Shown here piece after piece: positions 43,325-52,534 of a stretch of 64,000 nt of DNA. The notes beneath the pieces are model-generated. The model saw only the letters and a list, made by a program, of their open reading frames with translations, made no database searches and was not told the origin of the DNA. A program made the translations under genes and the position numbers. Every line of letters starts with the position of its first letter. Within the stretch, counting starts at the first letter, position 1. Source of the DNA: Anaerotignum sp. MB30-C6 (GTDB lineage Bacteria > Bacillota > Clostridia > Lachnospirales > Anaerotignaceae); assembly GCF_030908465.1 (NCBI RefSeq), contig NZ_CP133078.1:496001-560000 (forward strand), in the 5' to 3' direction.

Positions 43325-44119
43325 GTGAGAGAACGATTGAAAAATTGCAATCGCATTGTGGTGAAAGTGGGTACATCTACGATTACATATCCAAATGGGC
43401 TTTTAAACCTGAAGCGAATGGAAGAATTGGCTTGGGTTTTAACAGACCTTAGAAATAGTGGCAAAGACGTTGTTTTGGTTACCAGTGGTGCCATTGGCGT
43501 TGGAGCAGTACGTATGGGTATGAAAGAAAGACCTACGGTGATTCGGCAAAAGCAGGCAGCAGCGGCGGTGGGCCAGGCGATGATTATGCAAATTTATCAC
43601 AATTTCTTTGATCGGTATAACCAAACTGTTGCTCAGGTTTTATTGACAAAAGAAGAAGTAGGCAGCGAAGAGCGTTACGAGAATACGAAAAATACAATGG
43701 AAACCCTGATGGAGCTTGGTGTGATTCCCATTGTCAATGCCAATGATAGTATTTCCACCTACGAAATTGAAATTTCTGATAATGATAGACTTTCTGCCAT
43801 TGTGGCAGAAATTATCGGTGCTGACCTTCTCATATTGATGACTGACATTGACGGCCTTTATGACCAAGATCCAAGGTTCAACCCTGATGCAAAGCGAGTT
43901 TCTAGCGTGGATTGGGTTACGGATGAAGTCATAAAAATGGCGGGAGACAAAGGTTCTGCTTTCAGTGTGGGAGGGATGTTGACCAAATTGCAGGCGGCAA
44001 CCATTTGCCAAGAGGCAGGGGTAAAGATGGCAATTGTTTTAGGAGAAGACCCAACGATTATTCATCGGGTAATTAGTGGTGAGGATGTGGGTACATTCTT
44101 TAACAGTAAAAGAACATAA
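43325..44119 (+). CDS. proB: Glutamate 5-kinase
   Basis: 264 residues from GTG 43325 with GGAGAGG upstream; TTG 43310 precedes that site. Amino-acid kinase motifs: VVKVGTSTI, VTSGAIGVGAVRMG, NANDSIS and GTFFNSKR near the end. It lacks the C-terminal PUA domain found in E. coli ProB, as in many short forms. First step of proline synthesis; the second enzyme, proA, is three genes downstream. Confidence 0.95.
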   Translation: MRERLKNCNRIVVKVGTSTITYPNGLLNLKRMEELAWVLTDLRNSGKDVVLVTSGAIGVGAVRMGMKERPTVIRQKQAAAAVGQAMIMQIYHNFFDRYNQTVAQVLLTKEEVGSEERYENTKNTMETLMELGVIPIVNANDSISTYEIEISDNDRLSAIVAEIIGADLLILMTDIDGLYDQDPRFNPDAKRVSSVDWVTDEVIKMAGDKGSAFSVGGMLTKLQAATICQEAGVKMAIVLGEDPTIIHRVISGEDVGTFFNSKRT

Positions 44120-44141
44120 AAAATGATAAGGAGCGGTCTAT

Positions 44142-44624
44142 ATGAGTTATTGTCCAAAATGTGGGAAACAAATTCTAGATGAGAGTTTGGGTTGCCCAGT
44201 TTGTAGTTTGAATGAAAACGCCACAAACCCGAATCCAGAGGTAGAGGAGGAAGTGGAAGTAGTAAAAGAGTTTACAGTTGAAGATGAAAGTGGAGCTTCT
44301 CAGAAGTTTAAAGCGGAAAGTGAGCCAAGAAGTTGGGAAGATTATAAATCTGCGGAGCCAAAGCCCGTTCAGGAGCAGACCATACACACAGTTTTAAAAG
44401 TAATAATCATTTTAGCAATTATTATAGCAGGTGGTATCGGTCAGGTTGCAGGTATTATTTCAGGTGTTGTTTTATTAAAAAGCCCCATTGAAGATTACCG
44501 TAAATTCGGTAAAACTTTGATTATTCTCAGTTGTGTTATGCTGGGTATATGGTTTTTGTGCTGCTTTGTTGGTGGGTTACTCGGTTTTGTGGGGAACGTA
44601 TTTTACTATTTTCCTTACTATTAA
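44142..44624 (+). CDS. Zinc-ribbon membrane protein, 160 aa
   Basis: Residues 1-22 contain CPKCGKQ and CPVC, a zinc ribbon. An acidic linker (about 28-75) precedes two membrane helices (about 85-107 and 122-145) linked by a short loop. AAGGAG precedes the ATG. It lies 22 bases after proB. Function unknown; architecture similar to the 4083 gene but sequence different. Confidence 0.75.
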   Translation: MSYCPKCGKQILDESLGCPVCSLNENATNPNPEVEEEVEVVKEFTVEDESGASQKFKAESEPRSWEDYKSAEPKPVQEQTIHTVLKVIIILAIIIAGGIGQVAGIISGVVLLKSPIEDYRKFGKTLIILSCVMLGIWFLCCFVGGLLGFVGNVFYYFPYY

Positions 44625-44629
44625 ACGTT

Positions 44630-45250
44630 ATGGCTATATTTGATTTTTTTGGCTCTGCTGTCTGTCACCAGATGGCAGAGCGTAGTTTTATATTTGGGGG
44701 AATGCCCCTTCCTGTTTGTGCCCGATGTACGGGAATATATTCAGGTATTTTCTTTTCAATGCTTTTCTTTTTTATCTATGGGCGGCACAAAGGGAATAAG
44801 CCTTACTCTACGTGGGGAACCATAATTGGTGCCTGTTCTTTTATCCCAATTTCTATTGATGGTTTTTTTAGTTATATGGGTTTTTGGGAAAGTAACCAAT
44901 TCTTACGGGTGGTTACAGGAGCCTTAGCAGGAGCATCTTTACCGGGGTTCTTGCTTTTAGGTGCAAATTTTGATGTTGTTGGCGAGAATACTTGGCCCAT
45001 CTTCAAATCTGTAAAAGAGCAGCTTTTGCTCATAGGAGCAACGCTTTTATGGGGGATTTTGCTTTGGCTGAACGTAGGCAACTATCTGCTTCCTTCTGTT
45101 GTGGTTGTGCTAGGCATTGTTTGTTTTTGGGCTAACTTTATTTATTTAGTTATAAAAAATCTAGGGGTCAATGGAAAATTGCCTTATTGGCTGTTGGCAT
45201 TTTGCGGAAGTTGTATCATCATTTTATCAATAGGGGTGTTGCGAAATTGA
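44630..45250 (+). CDS. DUF2085 membrane protein
   Basis: 206 residues from ATG 44630; the longer frame from 44531 overlaps the preceding gene. The DUF2085 motif CHQMAERS...CARCTGIYSG is present (residues about 12-40), with probable metal-binding Cys and His, followed by five membrane helices. Function unknown. It overlaps the TTG start of the next gene (TTGA). Confidence 0.82.
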   Translation: MAIFDFFGSAVCHQMAERSFIFGGMPLPVCARCTGIYSGIFFSMLFFFIYGRHKGNKPYSTWGTIIGACSFIPISIDGFFSYMGFWESNQFLRVVTGALAGASLPGFLLLGANFDVVGENTWPIFKSVKEQLLLIGATLLWGILLWLNVGNYLLPSVVVVLGIVCFWANFIYLVIKNLGVNGKLPYWLLAFCGSCIIILSIGVLRN

Positions 45251-45828
45251 AAACCATATTGCGTCAAAAAATATTGGGACAAAGAAAAGATATGTCTGGG
45301 GCACATCGTCAGGAAGGAAGCCAAAAGATTGTGAATGTTATTTGCAATAGCAGTAGATATCAAAAAGCGGATACCATATTTACTTTTGTTAGCATGGAAG
45401 AGGAGGTAAATACATATCCCTTGATAGAGCGGGCATGGCAGGATGGAAAAAAGGTTGCTGTTCCCATTGCAAAAAAAGGTGGGAAGATGTACTTCGTCAA
45501 CATAGTATCTTTTGTGGAGTTGCAAAAAAGCCGTTTTGGTGTCATGGAGCCACAAAAAGAGGAAAGTAAAGGGGTTATTCCCCAGAAGGATGATATTTTC
45601 ATTGTTCCTGGAAGTGTTTTTGATGAAAAAGGCAACCGCTATGGCTATGGCGGTGGATATTACGATAGATATTTTCAGAGTTATCCCGATATTTTTAAAA
45701 TAGGTGTAGCATTTTCTTTTCAGGTTATGGACTTTGAATTACAGGTGGAACAGTATGATGTACCTGTGGATTGTGTTGTAACAGAAAATGGATTGATAGG
45801 GGGTTCTAATCATGAGTGTTTTGACTGA
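45247..45828 (+). CDS. 5-formyltetrahydrofolate cyclo-ligase
   Basis: 193 residues from TTG 45247, with AGGGGTG upstream. Motifs: LRQKILGQRK at the N terminus and the ATP/substrate loop GYGGGYYDRY. The enzyme converts 5-formyl-THF to 5,10-methenyl-THF. It overlaps DUF2085 by 4 bases and proA by 17 bases, so all are one operon. Confidence 0.93.
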   Translation: MKTILRQKILGQRKDMSGAHRQEGSQKIVNVICNSSRYQKADTIFTFVSMEEEVNTYPLIERAWQDGKKVAVPIAKKGGKMYFVNIVSFVELQKSRFGVMEPQKEESKGVIPQKDDIFIVPGSVFDEKGNRYGYGGGYYDRYFQSYPDIFKIGVAFSFQVMDFELQVEQYDVPVDCVVTENGLIGGSNHECFD

Positions 45829-47056
45829 GATGGGGCAAAGAGCAAAGGATGCTTCTGTAGCATTATCTGTTTTATCTACGCCTAAAAAGAATGAGGTTCT
45901 TTGTTTTGCTGCAGAGGCACTTCTAGGGGCATCAGCCGAAATATTAGCAGCAAACAAGGGGGATGTTGAGGCGGCATTGGCATCAGGAATCAAAGGTGCT
46001 TTTATCGACCGTTTAACCTTAACCCAAGGAAGAATTGAGGAAATGGCAGAAGGTCTTCGTCAAGTGGCAAAATTAGACGACCCTGTGGGGGAAGTTCTGT
46101 CTATGAAAACTTTGGATAACGGATTGGTGATTGGACAAAAAAGAGTTCCTATGGGGGTCATTGGCATTATTTTTGAGGCAAGACCCAACGTTACCGCAGA
46201 TGCCTTTGGGTTATGTTTAAAGGCAGGTAGTGCGGTAATTCTCAGAGGTGGAAAAGAGGCATTCCAAACGAACCAAGCCGTTGTTTCTGTTTTTCGCCAG
46301 GCCGTTGAAAAACTAGGCTTGCCTGCTGATATTGTTCAGGTGGTTCCCGACACATCCCGAGAAACTGCTCAGGAAATGATGCGTTTGAACGGATATCTGG
46401 ATGTTTTAATTCCCCGTGGCGGTGCAGGCTTAATTCAGAGTGTGGTGCAAAATAGTACCGTTCCTGTCATAGAAACGGGCGTTGGCAATTGCCATATTTT
46501 CGTAGATGAAACAGCGGACTTAGAACAAGCTGTGGCCATTGTTATGAATGCGAAAACCCAGCGTCCGGGTGTTTGCAATGCTTGCGAAAGCTTATTGGTA
46601 CATGAAAAGATTGCAAAAATATTTTTGCCTATGGTTGGAGAAGCCTTACAAAATAAGTCCGTAGAAATTCGTGGAGACGAAGCTACTTGCAGTATAATTT
46701 CAGGTTCTGTTGCTGCAACGGAAGAAGACTGGGAAACGGAATATACAGATTATATTATTTCTACCCGTGTGGTGAAGGATTTAGATGAGGCCATCAACCA
46801 TATTCGTAAATATTCAACGGGACATTCTGAGGCCATACTTACAGAGAACTATACCAATGCCCAACGATTTTTAAACGAGGTGGATGCGGCGGCAGTTTAT
46901 GTAAATGCATCAACCCGTTTTACAGATGGTGGGCAGTTTGGTTTTGGTGCGGAAATTGGAATCAGTACCCAAAAACTTCATGCAAGGGGGCCAATGGGTT
47001 TGAAGGAGCTGACAACAACAAAGTACATTATTTATGGAAATGGGCAAATAAGATAG
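45812..47056 (+). CDS. proA: Gamma-glutamyl phosphate reductase
   Basis: 414 residues. An aldehyde-dehydrogenase-like enzyme making glutamate semialdehyde; catalytic Cys in RPGVCNACESLLV, NAD(P) region IFEARPNVTADA. Normal length. It begins inside the cyclo-ligase gene. Proline pathway partner of proB, although separated from it by three genes. Confidence 0.96.
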   Translation: MSVLTEMGQRAKDASVALSVLSTPKKNEVLCFAAEALLGASAEILAANKGDVEAALASGIKGAFIDRLTLTQGRIEEMAEGLRQVAKLDDPVGEVLSMKTLDNGLVIGQKRVPMGVIGIIFEARPNVTADAFGLCLKAGSAVILRGGKEAFQTNQAVVSVFRQAVEKLGLPADIVQVVPDTSRETAQEMMRLNGYLDVLIPRGGAGLIQSVVQNSTVPVIETGVGNCHIFVDETADLEQAVAIVMNAKTQRPGVCNACESLLVHEKIAKIFLPMVGEALQNKSVEIRGDEATCSIISGSVAATEEDWETEYTDYIISTRVVKDLDEAINHIRKYSTGHSEAILTENYTNAQRFLNEVDAAAVYVNASTRFTDGGQFGFGAEIGISTQKLHARGPMGLKELTTTKYIIYGNGQIR

Positions 47057-47071
47057 TGACGGGAGGATTTA

Positions 47072-48019
47072 TTGGTGGAGTTATTTAAGAAAACGAGGCA
47101 TATTGATGAATGGGTACATGTGCCTCTTTGTAAAAGTGGAGAAAAATTATACCACTATACGATGGCTGAAGGTGTTCAGGGGATTGTGGAAAACAAGCAG
47201 TTCATTGCTACTAAAAGTGATTTTTTAAACGATAAACTGGAGTTTTTATATGCCCTTGAGGTTTTATATACGCTAATCGATACGTATATTTTGGATAGAG
47301 AGTTAGGGCGGCGATTATACGAAATTGTAAGAGAGGAAATGGATGAACTTGCCATTGTAAAGCCTTCTTGCGATATCGTTTGCTTGCCGGAAAAAAAACA
47401 GATGAGTTTTTATGTGGTATCCTTTTCGAAGCTGGAAAATAGTGCACTCCTTTGGGCGGAATTTACTGATTTTAAAGGGTATTGCCTTGGTTTTGATTAT
47501 GAAAAACTGGTGCAAGGATTTTCAAGTAGATCTTTTCTTCACGGTACAGTAATTTATGATGAAGAAAAGCAAATCAATTGTTTATTGGAAGGCCTACTGT
47601 CTTGTATTCGCCGTGGAAAAGAAGAGGGGCGTGCCGACTTGGAGACCTTTTTTGATGAGGTTCCTGAGGTAAAAGAAGAATCTTTGCGGGAAATTGGAAA
47701 GGATATGGCCATGGTTTGCTCTGTGTATGCCATGTTTTTTAAGAGTCAATATTTTGATGGGGAGGAGGAGTACCGTTTTATATTCTCTCCTTCTATTGAT
47801 GCACGAGTTGGGCAACCAAGGTTTAGAATTTTAGGCCAAGTTTTTTTACCCTATATTATGGTGGAATTTGATGGTGAGGATATTCCCATACCCTTAGAGT
47901 CTGTTATGGTTGGGGCAAAAAACAATAATGATATTGCTGTTCGAGGGGTACGATCCTTCTTAAAGGGACAAGGATTAGATATTCCTGTTACCCTTTCGGA
48001 TATTCCGTTGAGATACTAA
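47072..48019 (+). CDS. DUF2971 family protein
   Basis: 315 residues. Start is TTG 47072 or GTG 47075, both after GGGAGG. The family pattern is visible: KLYHYTMAEGVQGIVENKQFIATKSDFLNDKLEF, then ALLWAEFTDFKGYCLGFD and CSVYAMFFKSQYFDGEEEYR-type sequence. DUF2971 proteins are uncharacterised; some occur in defence islands, but none of the neighbours here is a defence gene. 15 bases after proA. Confidence 0.78.
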   Translation: MVELFKKTRHIDEWVHVPLCKSGEKLYHYTMAEGVQGIVENKQFIATKSDFLNDKLEFLYALEVLYTLIDTYILDRELGRRLYEIVREEMDELAIVKPSCDIVCLPEKKQMSFYVVSFSKLENSALLWAEFTDFKGYCLGFDYEKLVQGFSSRSFLHGTVIYDEEKQINCLLEGLLSCIRRGKEEGRADLETFFDEVPEVKEESLREIGKDMAMVCSVYAMFFKSQYFDGEEEYRFIFSPSIDARVGQPRFRILGQVFLPYIMVEFDGEDIPIPLESVMVGAKNNNDIAVRGVRSFLKGQGLDIPVTLSDIPLRY

Positions 48020-48045
48020 ACAACTTAGAAAAAAGGGGGAGGCCA

Positions 48046-48954
48046 ATGAGAATTGCCATATTAGGGCTAGGTGGCGTTGGGGCTACCGTTGCCGGAGGAC
48101 TAAGAAAACATGAAAGAGACCTAATATTTATTGCCCGTGGGGAAACCAAAAGAGTTTTGCAGGAGAAGGGGCTTAATCTGGAGTCGGATTTGTTAGGTGA
48201 TTGCGTGATTCGCCCAGGTTTGGTTTGTGATGATCCCAGTGAAATTGGCATTGTTGATGTCTTGATTCTTTGCAGTAAGAGCTATGGGCTGGAAGGGGCT
48301 TGTAAAAAATATGCTCCTATTGTTGGTGAGGAAACCTTGGTTGTTCCTTTGCAAAATGGTGTGACCGCTTCAAAATCCGTTTCACATTGGTTAGGTGGTA
48401 AAGGAATTGTAAGTGATAGTTATATATATTGTTTTTCGAATATTGTGGAGACAGGCCATGTGACCAATGGCGGTGGGATTCTTCGGATTGGAGTCGGGTT
48501 TGCCGATGGTCGGGACAATGACAAAGCCAAAAGGCTGATTGAAATGTTAAACGAGGGCGGACTGCCTTCAATCTATGGTGAAGATATTATGAAGGCCCTT
48601 TGGGAGAAATATGCCATGATGTGTGGCAATAGCTGTGCCTTTATTTATTTTGACTGCCCTGCGGGCAAAATTCAAGAGGACTCGGAGAAATTGGAGTTTT
48701 TAAGAGGCATTTATGAGGATATCAACTGCTTGGCCAAGGCAAATGGTGTTAGGGGTATGGATGATATGCCAGAGAGGTATATGGAAATTTTCATGAAACT
48801 ACCACCCCAAACCATTTCTTCATTATATAGAGATATTCTAGGTGGGAAAGAAGAAACAGAGTTCGAATGGTTAGTGGGGAGCGGTTGTCAGTTGGCAAAA
48901 GAGCTGGGGGTTTCTATTCCTTTTATTCAGAAGGTATATGAGCAAAAAAGATAA
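48046..48954 (+). CDS. panE: Ketopantoate reductase family protein (PanE/ApbA)
   Basis: 302 residues. N-terminal Rossmann motif ILGLGGVGATVAG, then VPLQNGV in the middle and a helical C-terminal domain with the conserved Lys (LWEKYAMM) and Asn-Ser. PanE reduces 2-dehydropantoate to pantoate; many paralogues act on other ketoacids, so the exact substrate is open. AAAAAGGGGGAGG precedes the ATG. Confidence 0.82.
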   Translation: MRIAILGLGGVGATVAGGLRKHERDLIFIARGETKRVLQEKGLNLESDLLGDCVIRPGLVCDDPSEIGIVDVLILCSKSYGLEGACKKYAPIVGEETLVVPLQNGVTASKSVSHWLGGKGIVSDSYIYCFSNIVETGHVTNGGGILRIGVGFADGRDNDKAKRLIEMLNEGGLPSIYGEDIMKALWEKYAMMCGNSCAFIYFDCPAGKIQEDSEKLEFLRGIYEDINCLAKANGVRGMDDMPERYMEIFMKLPPQTISSLYRDILGGKEETEFEWLVGSGCQLAKELGVSIPFIQKVYEQKR

Positions 48955-48972
48955 ATCAAGCCCTATATTTTT

Positions 48973-49691
48973 ATGGTTTAATGGACAAATCTCTCCCCTT
49001 TAGTGGGCGGAAACAAAAATCAATATACAAAGAACTGTGTGGAACTTTTTGTGAAATCAATAGACAAAACAGCCCCATGTATTTCTATTGAGGACCCTGC
49101 TGTGATAGAAAAAAAGGAGAGCAGAACAACTTATTTTTGGCTATCTCATATATTTTAGCAATTTACCTAAAGTTGTCCGAGATTTTATTGAAGCAAATAA
49201 AGGAATTATTAGAGGTAAAAGCGTTTTTATTATTGCAACGATGGGTTATTTAGCGGAGATGGAACAGGGTGCAGTGAAAGGATTTGTAAGTATGGGGCTA
49301 AGGTAGTTGGGCGGTCTTCATTTAAAAATGCCTGATTGTATTGGCGATGAAAAGTTGCTAAAAAAGCCTATAGAGAAAAAATAAGGCCATTGTAAAGGCT
49401 GCAGAGGATAAAATTAAAAATGCATTTGAAAAATTCAAAAACAATCAGCCCACAAAGGAAGGCCTGTGTTTTTTACTCCACATGGCAGGGCTTTTTGGAC
49501 AAAGGTTATAGTTCTACAATAAAACAAAAGTGTATTCAGATAAGTTAAAGATTAATAAAGATAAATGTAGTGGATGCGGAATTTGTACCAAGCTATGTCC
49601 CATGGAAAGTCTCTCTATCCAAGAAATGTGTTATCGATGTATCAGCAACTGTCCCAAGGAGGCAATTACCCTATTGGGAAAAGAAGTTTAG
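48973..49691 (+). pseudogene. Decayed EFR1-type flavodoxin-ferredoxin gene
   Basis: Pieces in different frames give a flavodoxin part (ELFVKSIDKTAPCISIEDPA; then LPKVVRDFIEANKG) and a ferredoxin part with CSGCGICTKLCP and CYRCISNCPKEAI. There is a frameshift near 49110-49130, TAG at 49304, TAA at 49382, another frameshift there and TAG at 49509. The intact protein would be about 250 residues binding FMN and two 4Fe-4S clusters. No other frame is better. Confidence 0.85.
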
Positions 49692-49719
49692 AACAGTGCC
49701 GAATCGAAAAATATTTATA

Positions 49720-49768
49720 AAAAAAGGGAAGTTGCTAAAACCATTTGGTCTTGCAACTTCCCTTTTTT
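49720..49768. terminator. Bidirectional terminator
   Basis: AAAAAAGGGAAGTTGC (49720-49735) pairs with GCAACTTCCCTTTTTT (49753-49768), flanked by A and T runs. It overlaps the last codon of the minus-strand gene at 49767. Confidence 0.92.
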
Positions 49769-50198
49769 AGTACATTTTTTCAACCATATGACGGATGAAA
49801 AAGATGAATACGATATCGACGCAAAGGAGAGTTAATAATGTATAAAAAATCGTTATGGAGAAAAAACCAGAAATCAACATCGCGATAAAAAGAATTTCAA
49901 TGGAAACATAGGAAAAAATAGTATAGCTTACACGAGTAATAAAAATATTTCGCTCATCAGTCTCCAGAAGTTCCTTTTCTTTCATTTTATTAGGATTTTT
50001 CCTAAGCTTTCTATTTCGAAAGAACAATGCCAATGAGGCAAAAAACAAACCAGAAAGAGCACCGGAATACATAGGTATTAGGTATGCAAATTCTTTGTTA
50101 AGAAGAACAAATGTAAAAAGGATAATGGCCACAATCATACAGCCAATATTCATGTAAAGACGTAAGTTTAAACGTTGTTCAAAGCTTATTTTTTTCAT
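49767..50198 (-). CDS. Four-helix membrane protein paired with HTH regulator
   Basis: 143 residues: polar N terminus, helices at about 14-32, 38-60, 88-110 and 114-135, and a cytoplasmic loop with [11 protein letters not shown] (DERN motif frequent in such partners). It overlaps the HTH gene by 4 bases. Function unknown; probably regulated with, or sensing for, the HTH partner. Confidence 0.65.
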   Translation of the reverse strand: MKKISFEQRLNLRLYMNIGCMIVAIILFTFVLLNKEFAYLIPMYSGALSGLFFASLALFFRNRKLRKNPNKMKEKELLETDERNIFITRVSYTIFSYVSIEILFIAMLISGFFSITIFYTLLTLLCVDIVFIFFIRHMVEKMY

Positions 50199-50401
50199 AT
50201 TTTTTCCTCCTCATCAAATAAAAAGACATCTTCAATGGCTAAACTAAAGTATTGGGCAATTTTATAAGCCAGTACTAATGAAGCAGTGTACTTACCTACT
50301 TCAAGGGAAGTTATTGTTTGTCGTGTTACACCTACTGCTTTTGCCAATTCTTCCTGAGATAGTTTATTATGGCGACGCAGTTCGGCTATTCGTGTTTTCA
50401 T
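50195..50401 (-). CDS. Xre-family HTH regulator
   Basis: 68 residues, HTH at about 5-42 ([31 protein letters not shown]), then [18 protein letters not shown], the YozG/SinR-like small type. AAGGAAGGG precedes the ATG. Its promoter carries repeats of GCAAAGTT, so autoregulation is likely. Confidence 0.9.
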   Translation of the reverse strand: MKTRIAELRRHNKLSQEELAKAVGVTRQTITSLEVGKYTASLVLAYKIAQYFSLAIEDVFLFDEEEKI

Positions 50402-50417
50402 GATACCCTTCCTTTCT

Positions 50418-50482
50418 GCAAAGTTAACTTTGCTTTAGTATAGTACGCTTTGCATTTAGTGTCAAGTGAACTTTGCATAAAT
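50418..50482 (-). promoter_or_regulatory. HTH gene promoter with GCAAAG operators
   Basis: Minus strand TTGACA, 17 bases, TATACT (between about 50438 and 50466). Downstream of it is the perfect 16-bp palindrome GCAAAGTTAACTTTGC (50418-50433). The half motif TGCAAAG recurs in the spacer and again upstream of the -35 box (50468-50477). Confidence 0.8.
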
Positions 50483-50595
50483 ATTTTGTAAGATAATAGT
50501 ATGATTATATATTCAGGTGAAATTGACTGCTATTTAAAATTCTGGTATCATTATAAAATTAAGAAAGTATTTTCTTCGGAAAGGAATCTAATTGA

Positions 50596-51204
50596 ATGAA
50601 CTATTTATTAACTTTTTTATTGAGCGTGCCTGGAATGATAGTTGCAACAACGATACATGAATTTACAAGAGCTGCAGTTTCTTCTGCATTGGGAGACAAT
50701 TTGCCAAAGAGCAAAGGGCGTTTAACTTTAAACCCAGCCAAGCACTTTGAACCGATTGGCTTCTTATTATTATTTTATAGCGGTGGTTTTGGTTGGGGAA
50801 AGCCCGTAGAAACCAGTGGGTTATACTATAAAAACAGAAAAAGAGATACTCTTTTGGTGGCAACGCTACCCTCTTTGGTGAACCTATTTTTAGGTATGAT
50901 TTTTTTATCCTTATATACCCACTTACCTATGGGAAACATTTATACGTCTGTGATTTTGAATTATTTATGTTACTATAACGTAGGATTGGCGGTATATAAT
51001 ATTTTGCCTGTTGCACCTATGGACTGTGTGAAGGTACTTTCCGTAACGCTGCCTGCCAATCGATATTTTCAATACTTGCAGTATGAAAAAATAATTCAGT
51101 TTCTTTTCTTGCTTCTATTGTTTCTCGGTTTATTAGGCGGTATCTTTGGTGGTATTACAAACTTCTTAATCAATTTCTTGGGTAAGATTTTCTTTATCTT
51201 ATAA
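50596..51204 (+). CDS. M50-like membrane protein with altered HExxH
   Basis: 202 residues, five or six membrane segments. It aligns with site-2 protease family M50B (YwhC-like): IHEFTRAAVSSALGD, KGRLTLNPAKH, PIGFLLL, and NILPVAPMD. The zinc motif HExxH reads HEFTR, so the second His is Arg, and the Gly of the PxDG motif is Cys. Proteolysis is therefore doubtful. It precedes scpA by 17 bases and is probably in the same operon. Confidence 0.8.
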   Translation: MNYLLTFLLSVPGMIVATTIHEFTRAAVSSALGDNLPKSKGRLTLNPAKHFEPIGFLLLFYSGGFGWGKPVETSGLYYKNRKRDTLLVATLPSLVNLFLGMIFLSLYTHLPMGNIYTSVILNYLCYYNVGLAVYNILPVAPMDCVKVLSVTLPANRYFQYLQYEKIIQFLFLLLLFLGLLGGIFGGITNFLINFLGKIFFIL

Positions 51205-51221
51205 TGCAGAGGGTGTTTTGA

Positions 51222-51977
51222 TTGGAACATATTACAATTCGATTAGATGCTTTTGAAGGGCCTTTAGCACTTCTATATCACCTTATTGAAAAAAACGAAA
51301 TTGATATTTATGATATTCCCATTGCCCGTTTGACGGATCAATATTTGGAATATTTAGACGCCGCAGAAGACACAGATATGGATGGTATGAGCGAGTTTTT
51401 GGTGATGGCGGCAACCCTTTTGGAAATCAAAAGCAAGCTTCTCTTGCCCAAAACGAAGACGGAAGAAGAGGAAGGCCCAGATCCCAGAGAGGAATTGGTT
51501 TTGCGTTTATTGGAGTACAAAAAAATAAAGGGCGTTACCCATGAGTGGCGGCAATGGGAGGAAGAGGCTGCCCTTGTGTTTTACAAAGAGGCGGATGACG
51601 CTGTAAAACAATTGAAAAGCAAAGAGCCTCAAGTATTGGAGGAGTTCCTTCAAGGGATTACCATGGAGGATTTATATTTGGCTTTTCAGCAGGTTATGAA
51701 TCGAAAGGAAACCAAAGTTGACCAAGTCCGCAGCTCTTTCAAAACCGTCCCCAAAGATTTATTTACCGTACATGAAAAGATGGAATATATACGAGATATG
51801 CTAATTTTACAGCCAAAGGCTACATTTTATTCTATTTTCCGTGCAAATGCACGTAGGATGGAGAAGGTTGTAACATTTCTGGCATTATTAGAGTTAATTA
51901 AACGAAAAGAGGTACAAATTTCCCAGAAGATGAACTTTGGGGAAATTACCATATCAAGATATGATGGAAGGGATTGA
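51222..51977 (+). CDS. scpA: Segregation and condensation protein A
   Basis: 251 residues from TTG 51222, with AGAGGGTG upstream. Typical kleisin: FEGPLALLYHLIEKNEIDIYDIPI at the N terminus, a middle linker, and a winged-helix C terminus (TFLALLELIKRKEVQI). It bridges the Smc dimer with ScpB. Overlaps scpB. Confidence 0.95.
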   Translation: MEHITIRLDAFEGPLALLYHLIEKNEIDIYDIPIARLTDQYLEYLDAAEDTDMDGMSEFLVMAATLLEIKSKLLLPKTKTEEEEGPDPREELVLRLLEYKKIKGVTHEWRQWEEEAALVFYKEADDAVKQLKSKEPQVLEEFLQGITMEDLYLAFQQVMNRKETKVDQVRSSFKTVPKDLFTVHEKMEYIRDMLILQPKATFYSIFRANARRMEKVVTFLALLELIKRKEVQISQKMNFGEITISRYDGRD

Positions 51978-51979
51978 GC

Positions 51980-52534
51980 ATGAGATTATCTGAGTTGGAA
52001 GCGGTAGTGGAATCCTTATTATTTATTTCTGGGGAGGCTGTACCACTATCGGCAATTGCCCAAACCATTGAAATGGACAAGGCTACGGCGAAAGCAATTA
52101 TTCACACGTTAGCGGATAAATATGAGGATGAAAAACGAGGGGTTCGTATCGTTGAGCTCGAGGGGGCCTATCAGATGTGTACTGCTGCGGAGTGTTTTGA
52201 ATACATAAGGAACATGTATAAAAGCCCGAACCGACAGGGCTTAACTCAAGCTTTATTGGAAACCTTGGCAATTGTTGCCTATAAACAGCCAATTACCCGT
52301 GCCCAGATAGAAGAAATACGTGGTGTGAGTGCGGAGCATGCGGTAAGTAAGCTTGTGGAGAAAAAGCTGGTGTGCGAGGTAGGGCGGATGGACACCCCTG
52401 GGAAACCCATTATGTTTGGTACAACCAACGAGTTTTTAAGATACTTTGGTTTTAAAAGTGTAACTGAGCTGCCGCCATTAGAGGATGCTGCAGACCATGA
52501 GGGAAAAAATGAGAACTACGTTATTGAAGAATAA
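51980..52534 (+). CDS. scpB: Segregation and condensation protein B
   Basis: 184 residues from ATG 51980 (GGAAGGG upstream). Two winged helices: VVESLLFISGEAVPLSAIAQ and LETLAIVAYKQPITRAQIEEIRGV, the latter being the family signature. Forms the SMC-ScpAB condensin. Its end overlaps the next gene by 26 bases. Confidence 0.95.
   Translation: MRLSELEAVVESLLFISGEAVPLSAIAQTIEMDKATAKAIIHTLADKYEDEKRGVRIVELEGAYQMCTAAECFEYIRNMYKSPNRQGLTQALLETLAIVAYKQPITRAQIEEIRGVSAEHAVSKLVEKKLVCEVGRMDTPGKPIMFGTTNEFLRYFGFKSVTELPPLEDAADHEGKNENYVIEE

Noticed and set aside
47072..48019. DUF2971 gene as part of a defence island
   Set aside because: Neighbours are proA and panE-like genes; no nuclease, helicase, toxin or phage gene is nearby.
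49570..49770. 66-codon ORF in the pseudogene region
   Set aside because: It is an out-of-frame reading of the ferredoxin segment, whose Cys motifs appear in another frame.
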